Positions 51,351 to 59,975 of a stretch of DNA of 64,000 bases are shown one piece after another (within the stretch, counting starts at the first letter, position 1; each line of letters starts with the position of its first letter). A model generated the notes under the pieces. That model was not told the origin of the DNA. It ran no database searches and saw only the letters and a list, made by a program, of their open reading frames with translations. Both the position numbers and the translations under genes were made by a program. Source of the DNA: Sphingomonas sp. TZW2008 (GTDB lineage: Bacteria > Pseudomonadota > Alphaproteobacteria > Sphingomonadales > Sphingomonadaceae); the NCBI RefSeq assembly GCF_002117915.1, contig NZ_BDJB01000002.1:1-64000 (forward strand), in the 5' to 3' direction.

Positions 51351-52129
51351 CGGCGCGGCGGATCATCGCCTTCGACTGCGAAGGGGATACGCTGGTCGGG
51401 TCGCTCGACGCGGGCGCAGCCGCGACCGGGCTGCTGATCGTATCGGGCGGGAACGAGATTCGTGCCGGCGCGCATCGCGGCATGGCGCTGCTCGCGGCGC
51501 GGCTGTCAGCGGATGGCGTGCCGGTGTTCCGGTACGATCGCCGCGGCGTTGGGGATTCGGCTGGTCTGAACCGCGGCTACACCGCCGCGCGCGATGATCT
51601 CCTCGCTGCGGTCGCCGCATTTCGCGCTGCGCAACCCACCGTCACGCGCATCGTCGGCTTCGGCAATTGTGACGCAGCGACGACGCTCGCCTGGTGGGGG
51701 CGCGACGCCGGGCTCGCGGCGGTCGTGCTCGCCAATCCGTTCACCGTGCCCCCCGCGGACGATCTGCCCCCCGCCGCAGCAATCCGCGCGCACTATGCCG
51801 CGCGGCTACGCGATCCGGCGGCCTGGTGGCGCATCGCGCGCCGCGGCGTCTCGCTAAGCAAGCTGACCCGCGGGCTCGCCCGCCTCGCCGTGCCAAAGCG
51901 AACGCCGGCGCTGGCCGATCGCACGCTGGCCACGATCGCCGGCTGGGGGGCGGATGCCACGATCGTGCTCGCCCGGCACGATGCGACCGCGATCGCTTAC
52001 GCCGATGCCGCGCGCCGCGCCGGGATCGCGCCGCACACGGTGACGATCGACACCGGATCGCACAGCTTCGCACGCGCCGGCGACGCGGCGGCGCTCGAAG
52101 CGGCGATCCGGGCCGCTATCCAGCGCTAA
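51347..52129 (+). CDS. Exosortase A system hydrolase 1
   Basis: A 260-residue alpha/beta hydrolase-like protein: LLIVSGGNEIRAGAHRGMALLAARLSADGVPVFRYDRRGVGDS at the N-terminus, nucleophile-elbow position as RIVGFGNCDAATTLAW (GxNC instead of GxSxG), and a C-terminal His in GSHSFARAGD. Like its neighbour it lacks the classic Ser. GTG 51347 overlaps the hydrolase 2 stop. It converges with the peptidase gene, leaving only two bases between the stops. Confidence 0.82.
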   Translation: MTARRIIAFDCEGDTLVGSLDAGAAATGLLIVSGGNEIRAGAHRGMALLAARLSADGVPVFRYDRRGVGDSAGLNRGYTAARDDLLAAVAAFRAAQPTVTRIVGFGNCDAATTLAWWGRDAGLAAVVLANPFTVPPADDLPPAAAIRAHYAARLRDPAAWWRIARRGVSLSKLTRGLARLAVPKRTPALADRTLATIAGWGADATIVLARHDATAIAYADAARRAGIAPHTVTIDTGSHSFARAGDAAALEAAIRAAIQR

Positions 52130-52131
52130 GC

Positions 52132-53661
52132 TCAGCGTGCGCGGATGAAGCTGCGGATATCGCTCGACAGCTTGCGCAGATCCTCGTCGCGCACGTACAT
52201 CATGTGCCCGGCGTGATACCAATGCCAGCTGATCCGCCCGTCGTTCGGAATACCCGTGCGGTTCAGCGAATATTCCGCACCGAAGAATGGCGTCGCGAAA
52301 TCATAGTATCCCTGACCGACGAATACGCGCAGCCCGCTGTTCTCGCGCAGCGCGCGGCCGATATAGGGCGCAACGTTGAGATAGCCCTCGCCGCCGCGCG
52401 GCCCGCCGATCTTCCAGTCCCAGTCGCGCACGCCACCGATCGAGGAGTAGGTCAGGTCGGGCGAATAGTTGAGGAACTCGCGCGAATGCTGGTTCATCGC
52501 CGCAGTATAGGCGCCATCGATCGCGTAGAAGCTGGGATCGTTGTCGGGCTCCTCGCCCGCATCGTCGTAATCCTTGCCGAGATAGCGCGTATCGAGCCGG
52601 CCGATCGTCTGCCCGCGGTCGCGCAGCAGCTCCTTGTAGAAGCGGCCGGGCGACAGGCGCAGATCGGCGCGCGCGAGATACTCCTGCGATACGCCGGTAA
52701 AGCGGGACAGCTGCGGCAGTACCTGCTGGCGCTCGGCCGCGGTCAGCGCGTTGCCCTTGAGCAGCGCGGTCGCATAGGGCCCGATCGCGAACGCCTTCGC
52801 CTCCGCGACGAACTCCTCGACGGTTGCGGGGCGGTTTGCCACCTTGTTGTGGTACCAGGCAGTCGCCGCCATCGACGGCAGGTTGGTGACGTAGCCGAGC
52901 TCGTTGCCGGGCGAATCCGCCGCCGCGCTGAAATCGAGGATCGACGAGATTAGCAGGATGCCGTTGATCGAAACGTCGGTGAAGCCTGCGCCTTCCAGCT
53001 CGTTGATCACCGCCGCCGAGCGCGTGGTGCCGTAACTCTCGCCGCCGATGAACTTGGGCGCGTTCCACCGCCCGTTGGCGTTGAGCCACAGCCGGATGAA
53101 CTCGGCCATCGATTTGGCGTCCTTGGTGACGCCCCAATAGTCCTTGGGATCCTTCGTCCCCAGCGCGCGGCTGAACCCGGTGCCGACGGGATCGATGAAC
53201 ACGATGTCCGTGACGTCGAGCAGTGAATCGGGATTGTCGACGATCGGATAGGGCGGCGCGCCATCGTCGCGCGCGTCCGACGGGATGACCACCCGGCGCG
53301 GGCCGAACGCGCCCATGTGCAGCCACAGCGAGCCCGAGCCTGGGCCGCCGTTCCAGAGGAAGGTCACCGGCCGCTTGGGATCGACCGGCCCTTCCTTGAT
53401 GTAGCTGTACGACGTGATCGACGCGAGCGGCTTGCCATCCTTGTCCTTGAGGTACGTGTCGCCCGCGATCGCCCGATAGTTGATCCGCGTGCCGCCAAAG
53501 GTGCCGCTATGCCGGGTCACCGAAACGGTCGGCGGCGGGATCGCAGCGTCGTCAGCCTTGGCGGCAGCCTTGCCCTCCGCCTTGCCGTCTGGCTTCTCCT
53601 GCGCCGCGATCGGCATCGCCAGCAACGCGGCGCCCAGCGCCAGCGCGATACGGAACTTCAT
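52132..53661 (-). CDS. S10 family serine carboxypeptidase
   Basis: A 509-residue secreted peptidase. Signal peptide MKFRIALALGAALLAMPIAAQ and a Lys/Ala/Asp-rich linker. The oxyanion region TFLWNGGPGSGSLWLHMGAFGP, the nucleophile motif FIGGESYGTTRSA, the catalytic Asp in GQGYYDFATPF and the His in WHWYHAGHMMYVR are all in family order. It cleaves C-terminal residues from peptides in the periplasm. Convergent with the XrtA hydrolase genes and probably unrelated to them. Confidence 0.9.
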   Translation of the reverse strand: MKFRIALALGAALLAMPIAAQEKPDGKAEGKAAAKADDAAIPPPTVSVTRHSGTFGGTRINYRAIAGDTYLKDKDGKPLASITSYSYIKEGPVDPKRPVTFLWNGGPGSGSLWLHMGAFGPRRVVIPSDARDDGAPPYPIVDNPDSLLDVTDIVFIDPVGTGFSRALGTKDPKDYWGVTKDAKSMAEFIRLWLNANGRWNAPKFIGGESYGTTRSAAVINELEGAGFTDVSINGILLISSILDFSAAADSPGNELGYVTNLPSMAATAWYHNKVANRPATVEEFVAEAKAFAIGPYATALLKGNALTAAERQQVLPQLSRFTGVSQEYLARADLRLSPGRFYKELLRDRGQTIGRLDTRYLGKDYDDAGEEPDNDPSFYAIDGAYTAAMNQHSREFLNYSPDLTYSSIGGVRDWDWKIGGPRGGEGYLNVAPYIGRALRENSGLRVFVGQGYYDFATPFFGAEYSLNRTGIPNDGRISWHWYHAGHMMYVRDEDLRKLSSDIRSFIRAR

Positions 53662-53775
53662 CGAACACGCTCCCCCTGATCGGCGCGCCGGCTCTGCTCC
53701 GTCACGCCGCTTCGTTCTGATATCTCAAGAGGAAAAGTGACGCGCCCGGTCAAGCCCGCGACGACGAAAAGACGT

Positions 53776-54744
53776 TTATTCCGCTGCTTCGGCGAGCTTC
53801 TCGAAATCCGCCTCGGCAAGGAAGCGCTCGGCATCGAGCGCCGCCATGCAGCCGGTTCCTGCCGCGGTCACCGCCTGGCGATAGGTCTTGTCCATCACAT
53901 CACCGCACGCGAACACGCCGGGGATGCTGGTGCGCGTCGAGCCGGTCTCGACCTTGATATAATGATCCTCGTCGAGCGCGAGGTGCCCGCGGAACAGCTC
54001 GGTCGCAGGATGGTGGCCAATCGCGACGAACCCGCCATCAACGTCGAGCCGGCTGTGCTCGCCGGTCCGCGTATCCTCCAGATCGAGCGCGACGAGCCCG
54101 GCGTTGCCGCCACCGTCGACGAACTCGCGCACTTCCTTGTTCCACAGCACGGTGATGTTGGGGTGCGCGAACAACCGTTCCTGCAGGATGCGCTCGGCAC
54201 GCAGGCTATCGCGGCGGTGGATCAGCGTCACATCGTCCGAATGGTTGGTGAGATACAGCGCTTCCTCAACCGCGGTGTTGCCGCCACCGATCACCGCTAC
54301 CTTCTTGCCGCGATAGAAGAAGCCGTCACACGTCGCGCAGGCGGAAACGCCCTTGCCCTTCATCGCGTCCTCGCTGGCAAGCCCGAGCCACTTGGCCTGT
54401 GCGCCCGTCGCGATCACCAGCACCTCGCCCTCGTACACGTCACCGCTGTCGCCGGTCAGGCGGAACGGGCGGCGCGTCAGGTCGACATCGACGACGGTGT
54501 CCCACATCATCGTCGTGCCGACATGCTCGGCCTGCTTCTGCATCTGCTCCATCAGCCAGGGGCCTTGGATGACGTCCGCGAAGCCGGGATAATTCTCGAC
54601 GTCGGTGGTCGTCATCAGCTGCCCGCCGGGCTGTATGCCCTGGACGAGGATCGGCTTCATCCCTGCGCGCGCGCCGTAGATGGCGGCGGAAAGCCCCGCC
54701 GGGCCGGAGCCGAGGATCAGCATGCGAGTCGAATGTGTCGTCAT
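53776..54744 (-). CDS. trxB: Thioredoxin-disulfide reductase
   Basis: A 322-residue FAD/NADPH oxidoreductase that reduces thioredoxin. FAD-binding ILGSGPAGLSAAIYGARAG (residues 10-28), redox-active CATC (Cys136, Cys139), NADPH-binding VAVIGGGNTAVEEALYL and the C-terminal FAD motif GVFACGDVMDKTYRQAVTAAGTG. ATG 54744 starts the conserved domain; the frame is open far upstream but only as a shadow of the divergent aminopeptidase gene. Confidence 0.96.
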   Translation of the reverse strand: MTTHSTRMLILGSGPAGLSAAIYGARAGMKPILVQGIQPGGQLMTTTDVENYPGFADVIQGPWLMEQMQKQAEHVGTTMMWDTVVDVDLTRRPFRLTGDSGDVYEGEVLVIATGAQAKWLGLASEDAMKGKGVSACATCDGFFYRGKKVAVIGGGNTAVEEALYLTNHSDDVTLIHRRDSLRAERILQERLFAHPNITVLWNKEVREFVDGGGNAGLVALDLEDTRTGEHSRLDVDGGFVAIGHHPATELFRGHLALDEDHYIKVETGSTRTSIPGVFACGDVMDKTYRQAVTAAGTGCMAALDAERFLAEADFEKLAEAAE

Positions 54745-54822
54745 GGGCTGCGATGTAGGATGCGCGACGGAACAAGGGAACCGTGCGTTGCGCGGGCGGA
54801 CAAGTCCTGCTTTGCTGAAGCG

Positions 54823-56205
54823 ATGACGGACTTTTCCAGCCTGCTCGCCGCGGATCGCGGCCAGCCCGCCCGCACGATCCACGTCGTCCATCCCGATCGT
54901 TTCACGGACTGGCTCGCGTGCCAACCCGAACGCACGCGTACCGCCGTTGCGGCGAACAAGGTCGTCGGCAAGCCGGGCAATCGCGCGATCCTGCCCGGCG
55001 ACGCGGCGGACGACTGGGCGATTCTGCTGGTCTGCAACGAGGATGCGTCGTCGCCGTGGCGGATCGCCTCGCTCGGCGACGGGCTGCCGGCGGGCACGTA
55101 CCGGCTGGCGGACGGCGAGCCGGGCGCGGCGATGCTCGGCTGGTGTCTCGCGCAGCACCGCTTCACGCGCTACCGCAAGAGCGAGCCGCAGGGGCCGCGC
55201 GTGCTGCTGACGGGCGAGCCCGCGCGGATCGACGAGACCGTCCGGCTGGCGAACGCAACCGCGCAGGTGCGCGACCTCGTCGATACCGGCGCGTCGGATC
55301 TGGGGCCGGCGGAGCTTGAGGCGATCGTCGAGGCGCTGGGCAGGACGCACGGCGCGCGCGTCACCGTGACGCGCGGTGACGCGCTCGCCGAAGGCTATCC
55401 GATGATCCACGCGGTGGGGCAGGCTGCGGTGAAGGATCGTGCGCCGCGGCTGGTCGAGCTCGAATGGGGCGATGCGGCGCATCCGCGCGTCGCGCTGGTC
55501 GGCAAGGGCGTGTGCTTCGATTCGGGCGGGCTCGACATCAAGCCGTCGGCGGGGATGCGGCTGATGAAGAAGGACATGGGCGGCGCGGCGCACATGATCG
55601 CGCTCGCCGGGCTCGTAATGGCGGCGGGGCTAAAGCTGCGGCTTCACCTGCTGATCCCCGCGGTCGAAAATGCGATCGCCGGCAACGCCTTTCGCCCTGG
55701 CGACGTGCTGAACACGCGCGCGGGGCTGACGGTGGAAAACACCAACACCGACGCGGAGGGGCGGCTCATCCTCGGCGACGCGCTGACCAAGGCGGCGGAA
55801 AGGACGCCCGAGCTGATTCTCGATTTCGCGACGCTAACGGGGGCGGCACGTGTCGCGCTCGGCCCCGACCTGCCGCCGCTATTCGCGAACGACGATGCGC
55901 TGGCGGCGGAGTTCCTCGCCGCCGGAGTCGAGGCACACGATCCGCTGTGGCGTCTGCCGTTGTGGGACGGATACGACGACATGCTGAAGTCGGACATCGC
56001 CGACCTCGTCAACGCCCCCGACGGCGGCTTCGCCGGCGCGGTGACCGCGGCGCTGTTCCTGCGGCGCTTCGTGCCCGACGACATCGCCTGGGCGCACGTA
56101 GACACCTTCGCGTGGCGACCGGCGGCGAAGCCCGGGCGGCCGAAGGGTGGCGAGGCGCTCGGGCTTCGCGCAGCCTGGGGCCTGCTGCGCCAGCGCTACG
56201 GCTGA
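54823..56205 (+). CDS. M17 family leucyl aminopeptidase
   Basis: A 460-residue cytosolic zinc/manganese aminopeptidase. The catalytic domain has VALVGKGVCFDSGGLDIKPSAGMRLMKKDMGGAAHM (Lys and Asp metal ligands) and VENTNTDAEGRLILGDALTKA, the M17 signature, followed by LILDFATLTGAARVALG. The N-terminal domain is shorter than that of PepA and resembles the PepB-like branch. Divergent from trxB with about 80 bases between starts. Confidence 0.93.
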   Translation: MTDFSSLLAADRGQPARTIHVVHPDRFTDWLACQPERTRTAVAANKVVGKPGNRAILPGDAADDWAILLVCNEDASSPWRIASLGDGLPAGTYRLADGEPGAAMLGWCLAQHRFTRYRKSEPQGPRVLLTGEPARIDETVRLANATAQVRDLVDTGASDLGPAELEAIVEALGRTHGARVTVTRGDALAEGYPMIHAVGQAAVKDRAPRLVELEWGDAAHPRVALVGKGVCFDSGGLDIKPSAGMRLMKKDMGGAAHMIALAGLVMAAGLKLRLHLLIPAVENAIAGNAFRPGDVLNTRAGLTVENTNTDAEGRLILGDALTKAAERTPELILDFATLTGAARVALGPDLPPLFANDDALAAEFLAAGVEAHDPLWRLPLWDGYDDMLKSDIADLVNAPDGGFAGAVTAALFLRRFVPDDIAWAHVDTFAWRPAAKPGRPKGGEALGLRAAWGLLRQRYG

Positions 56206-56312
56206 GCGCGCCGCGGTCCGTCTGGTAATCGGCAGGGCCAAGGCTCCCGCCGAAGGAGGAAGTTTTTAGCGATTGACCGTGCGAGCCACTGTGGACCCGT
56301 CGGCTATAGCGG

Positions 56313-56669
56313 CTACTTGCGCGCCTTGCGGGCGGCGTAGCGCGCATCGCGCGCTGCCTTCATTTCCTCGGGCGTCGACGGCTTCAACCGCTTCGCCTTG
56401 AGCGCCGCTGCCGCCTCGGCCTCGGCCTTTGCCGCCGCCTTGGCGGCCGCCTTCTCGGCGCGCTCGGCCTTCTGCGCCGCGATCGCTTCTGCGCGGGCGG
56501 CGCGCTGTTCGGCCTCGGCCTGCTCGCGCGCCTCCTGCTTCAGCCGCCGCTGCTCAAGCACCGCCTTGTCGACCGGCGGCTTCGTCTTCAGCTTCTCCAG
56601 GGCCTTTTGCCTGGCGTTCGCAGCAGCGTCGGCACGGTCTTGAAAGGTCGGGTTTTTGAATGCAGCCAC
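56313..56669 (-). CDS. DUF6481 family protein
   Basis: A 118-residue, extremely Ala/Lys/Glu/Arg-rich protein: start MAAFKNPTFQDRADAAANARQKALEKLK, then a long helical repeat region (residues about 45-95, RAARAEAIAAQKAERAEKAA) and a basic end (MKAARDARYAARKARK). This matches DUF6481, common in sphingomonads; function unknown, and the composition suggests nucleic-acid binding or a coiled coil. GTG 56669 has AGGA at good distance upstream. Confidence 0.85.
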   Translation of the reverse strand: MAAFKNPTFQDRADAAANARQKALEKLKTKPPVDKAVLEQRRLKQEAREQAEAEQRAARAEAIAAQKAERAEKAAAKAAAKAEAEAAAALKAKRLKPSTPEEMKAARDARYAARKARK

Positions 56670-56764
56670 GAATGATCCTAGTTTGCGTCAAATGGTCGGG
56701 GGCGATCTATGCTGCGCCTGCGTCGGTTGCAACCTCGCCTGCGGCAGCGGTCCGTCGCTTGTGC

Positions 56765-57037
56765 TTACTCCAGATCATTCTCGCTGACGATAATTGGGTT
56801 GGCGTCCGAATTGCGCGATAGCGCGGACAGCGCAGCTTCGGATACCGAGTCGATGAAGCGGTTGAACATGTCGACCGCGTCGCCATCGGGGCGGTCGCCG
56901 CTCAACGCCTCGAGCAGGTCGTACTGCACGACGAAATCATAGTCGTCGCCGTCGACGTCGGCAGTGAACTCGACCTGCTCGGCATCGATATTGTCGAGGA
57001 TGGTGCTGTCGTCGATCTCGATCTGGCTGGCAGCCAT
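56765..57037 (-). CDS. Small acidic protein, DUF1488-like
   Basis: A 90-residue acidic protein: QVEFTADVDGDDYDFVVQYDLLEALSG, a helical middle (DMFNRFIDSVSEAALSALS) and a strand-like end (NPIIVSENDLE). The layout, a strand pair, two helices and a final 'I.V...DL', resembles DUF1488 proteins, but the match is my impression only. ATG 57037 begins MAASQIEID. Function unknown. It lies between DUF6481 and another small gene, all on the minus strand. Confidence 0.65.
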   Translation of the reverse strand: MAASQIEIDDSTILDNIDAEQVEFTADVDGDDYDFVVQYDLLEALSGDRPDGDAVDMFNRFIDSVSEAALSALSRNSDANPIIVSENDLE

Positions 57038-57121
57038 GCAATGCAATCCTTTTTTTCGTGTGTCGCCGCTAGAAGCCGCATGACACGCTGCGGTTCCCAC
57101 GACGCGGCGGTCGCGCGGCTT

Positions 57122-57391
57122 TCAATCCGGCAGGCGCGCCGCGAGATCGCCGATCGCCTCGCCGACGAAGCGGTCGAGCGCAACCTCGCCGTTGAGCGCG
57201 ACCGGACGCTCGAGCGCGAGCACGGCATCGTGCTTCATCGTCGCATCGAGCTGCTGCCACGCGCGCACCGCCGCCTCCAGGTTGGTCACCTCGGGCACGT
57301 GCTCGCCGCCACGCGTCACATCCTCGAGCGATGCGCTCATCTTCCAGTCGATCGAGGGAACGTTCGCATCGCCCCACACAGCTTCTGCCAT
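57122..57391 (-). CDS. Hypothetical protein (89 aa)
   Basis: Not recognised. Soluble, mostly helical: VTNLEAAVRAWQQLDATMKHDAVLALERPVALNGEVALDRFVGEAIGDLAARLPD. ATG 57391 (MAEAVWGDANVPSIDWKMS). It is placed 84 bases upstream of the DUF1488-like gene on the same strand, and the two may be co-transcribed. Divergent from trhO. Confidence 0.6.
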   Translation of the reverse strand: MAEAVWGDANVPSIDWKMSASLEDVTRGGEHVPEVTNLEAAVRAWQQLDATMKHDAVLALERPVALNGEVALDRFVGEAIGDLAARLPD

Positions 57392-57502
57392 GGTCCGTCA
57401 TCCTTGCTGTCGTCGCCGGTCAACCGCCCTCCCCCCGGTCTTGGTTCCCGCGCCTCGCGCACCGGCCTTGGACGCCCGGCGGGGAATCGCTAGATCGGCG
57501 CG

Positions 57503-58480
57503 ATGCCCGCACCGCCCGTATCCGGCCCGATCCGCGTCACCGCTTTGTACCAATTCGCCGCCTTCGACGATCCTGCGGCACTGCGCGCGCCGCTGGAGGA
57601 GACGTGTCGCGCAGCCGGTGTCCGCGGCACGCTGCTGCTCGCGCGTGAGGGAGTGAACGGAACGATCGCAGGGCCGCCGGCGGGGATCGACGCAGTGCTG
57701 GAGAAGGTGCGTGCCCTGCCAGGCTGCGCCGACATGCCGGTGAAGGACGCTTTTACCGATGCGATGCCGTTCCACCGCCTCAAGGTGCGGCTGAAGCAGG
57801 AAATCGTGTCGATGGGCGAGCCCGACATCGATCCCGCGCGGCATGCCGGCACCTATGTCCCGCCGGCCGAGTGGAATGCACTGATCGCACGGCCGGACAC
57901 GATCGTGATCGATACGCGCAACGATTACGAGGTGGCGATCGGCACCTTCCCCGGCGCGATCAATCCCGGCACGCGCAGCTTCCGCGACTTTCCGGTCTGG
58001 TTCCGCGCCAATCGAGACGCGCTGCTGGCGGACGGCGTTACCAAGGTGGCTATGTTCTGCACCGGCGGCATCCGCTGCGAGAAGTCCACCGCCTTCCTCA
58101 AGCGCGAGGGGGTGGAGGATGTGTTCCACCTCGAAGGCGGTATCCTGAACTATCTCGAAACGGTGCCGGCCGCCGACAGCCGCTGGGACGGCGAGTGTTT
58201 CGTCTTCGACGAGCGGGTCGCGGTCGGCCACGATCTGGCGCCCGGCACGCACGCGCTGTGTCGCGCCTGCCGCATGCCCGTAAGCCCGGCCGATCGCGCC
58301 TCGTCACTGTTCGAGGAGGGGGTCAGCTGCCCGCGCTGCCACGATACGCGCGACGCAACGCAGCGGCAGGGCTACGCCGAGCGGCATCGCCAAGTCCGTC
58401 TCGCCGAAGCGCGCGGGCAGCGCCACGTCGGCGAGCGGCAGGCGGTCGAGCGTGGCGCCGCCGAGCCGCAGGACGGGTGA
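57503..58480 (+). CDS. trhO: tRNA uridine-34 hydroxylase (rhodanese family)
   Basis: A 325-residue TrhO/YceA protein, which hydroxylates wobble U34 in tRNA as a step to 5-(carb)oxymethoxyuridine. The N-terminal acylphosphatase-like domain has GTLLLAREGVNGTIAGPPAGID. The rhodanese domain has VIDTRNDYEVAIGTFPGAINPGTRSFRDFP and the active-site Cys186 in MFCTGGIRCEKS. The C-terminal Cys-rich CRACRMPVS...CPRCHD segment is also family-typical. It converges with the MFS gene ten bases away. Confidence 0.92.
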   Translation: MPAPPVSGPIRVTALYQFAAFDDPAALRAPLEETCRAAGVRGTLLLAREGVNGTIAGPPAGIDAVLEKVRALPGCADMPVKDAFTDAMPFHRLKVRLKQEIVSMGEPDIDPARHAGTYVPPAEWNALIARPDTIVIDTRNDYEVAIGTFPGAINPGTRSFRDFPVWFRANRDALLADGVTKVAMFCTGGIRCEKSTAFLKREGVEDVFHLEGGILNYLETVPAADSRWDGECFVFDERVAVGHDLAPGTHALCRACRMPVSPADRASSLFEEGVSCPRCHDTRDATQRQGYAERHRQVRLAEARGQRHVGERQAVERGAAEPQDG

Positions 58481-58489
58481 GCGCGACCG

Positions 58490-59821
58490 CTACGCCGCCT
58501 TGCGCGCCCATTCCTTGTTGATCGCCAGCGCGCCCAGCGTGCACACCGCGCCCGACAGCAGATAGACGCCGACCGACCAGAGGCCAAAGCGGCTGGCGAC
58601 GAACAGCGCGACGAGCGGCGCGAAGCCGGCACCGAGCAGCCACGCCGAATTGGCGACGATCGCGGCGCCGGTGTAGCGCGTCTCGGCCGGGAAGGCGCTG
58701 TTCACCACGCCCGACGACTGGCCGAAGGCGAGGCCGAGCAGGACGAAGCCGCCGAGCATGTAGATCGCCTCGCCCAGCCCACCCGAGTCGAGCAGCCGCG
58801 GCGCGAAGCCGCTGTACACCGCGATCATCACCGCCGACACACCGAGCACCGCGCGCCGCCCGACGCGATCGGCGATCAGCCCCGAGGCGAGGATCGACAG
58901 GATGCCGACCACCGCGCCCGCCGCCTCGATCCCGAGGAAGCGGACCGGATCTTCCTTCGCGAACAGCGTCACCCACGACAGCGGAAAGACGGTGACGAGG
59001 TGGAACAGCGCGAAGCTGGCGAGCGGCGCCAGTGCGCCGAGCAGGATCTTGCGCCATTCGCGGAACAGCGTCGCGAAGGCCGGCGACGGCTGCAGCTCGC
59101 GGCTCTCGAACAGGCGGGTGAATTCGGGCGTGGCGACGAGCCGCAGCCGCGCGAACAGCGCGACGACGTTGATCGCGAGCACGACGAAGAACGGGTAGCG
59201 CCAGCCCCAGCTGAGGAAATCCTGCGGCGACAGGATCGTCAGGAAGTAAGCGAACAACGCCACTGCGAGCAGCAGCCCCAGCGGCGCGCCGAGCTGCGGG
59301 ATCATCGCATACCAGCCGCGCTTCTCCTCCGGCGCATTGAGCGACAACAGCGACGGCAGCCCGTCCCATGCCCCGCCCAGCGCCATGCCCTGGCCGAAAC
59401 GGAACAGCCCTAGGAGGATCGCCGACAGCGTGCCGACCTGCGCGTAACTGGGCAGCAGCGCGATCGCCATGGTCGATCCGCCGAGCAGGAACAGCGCCAG
59501 CACCAGCTTGGTCCCGCGCCCGTGCACCCGGTCGATCCACATAAACAGCAGCGTCCCGAACGGGCGCCCGATGAACGCCAGCGCGAAGACAGCGAAGGCG
59601 TAGAGCGTGCCCGTCAGAGCGTCGACGTAGGGGAATACCAGCTTCGGGAAGACCAGCACCGAAGCAAGCGCGTAGACGAAGAAATCGAAGAATTCGGACG
59701 TTCGCCCGATGATCACACCGATCGCAATCTCGCCGGGAGCGATCTTCTTCTCGCGCGCGTTGACGAGCCGCGCGTCGCGTTCGGCCGCATGGGAGCCAGG
59801 TGCCAGTGTCGAAGCGGTCAT
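58490..59821 (-). CDS. MFS transporter, metabolite:H+ symporter type
   Basis: A 443-residue permease with about twelve membrane helices. Family marks: GRTSEFFDFFVYALASVLVFPKL in helix 1, FIGRPFGTLLFMWIDRVHGRGTKL between helices 2 and 3, and RFGQGMALGGAWDGLPSLLSLNAPEEKRGWYAMIPQLGAPLG. This order is typical of the MHS group (sugar-acid, dicarboxylate, shikimate symporters); the substrate is unknown. Divergent from cyoA; a palindrome overlaps its likely -35 region. Confidence 0.88.
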   Translation of the reverse strand: MTASTLAPGSHAAERDARLVNAREKKIAPGEIAIGVIIGRTSEFFDFFVYALASVLVFPKLVFPYVDALTGTLYAFAVFALAFIGRPFGTLLFMWIDRVHGRGTKLVLALFLLGGSTMAIALLPSYAQVGTLSAILLGLFRFGQGMALGGAWDGLPSLLSLNAPEEKRGWYAMIPQLGAPLGLLLAVALFAYFLTILSPQDFLSWGWRYPFFVVLAINVVALFARLRLVATPEFTRLFESRELQPSPAFATLFREWRKILLGALAPLASFALFHLVTVFPLSWVTLFAKEDPVRFLGIEAAGAVVGILSILASGLIADRVGRRAVLGVSAVMIAVYSGFAPRLLDSGGLGEAIYMLGGFVLLGLAFGQSSGVVNSAFPAETRYTGAAIVANSAWLLGAGFAPLVALFVASRFGLWSVGVYLLSGAVCTLGALAINKEWARKAA

Positions 59822-59922
59822 GCAATCAAGCTCCTACGGCACCACCCGCCGCAACGGTTTCCGGTCGGCCCGTACACGGACCTTTCGCCCTTTCCCTTTG
59901 CCGATCCTACACCGGCGAAGGG

Positions 59923-59941
59923 ATTGGACAAATTGTCCAAT
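59923..59941. promoter_or_regulatory. 19-bp palindromic operator candidate between MFS and cyoA genes
   Basis: ATTGGACAAATTGTCCAAT is a perfect palindrome around a single central base (nine paired bases per side). It lies 34 bases before cyoA and 101 bases before the MFS start. On the minus strand it contains TTGTCC (59926-59931), which with TAGGAT (59904-59909, 16-bp spacer) makes a fair promoter for the MFS gene. The binding regulator is not known. Confidence 0.6.
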
Positions 59942-59975
59942 GGGGCGCCAACGGATCAGCGTCTAAGAGGCTCCC

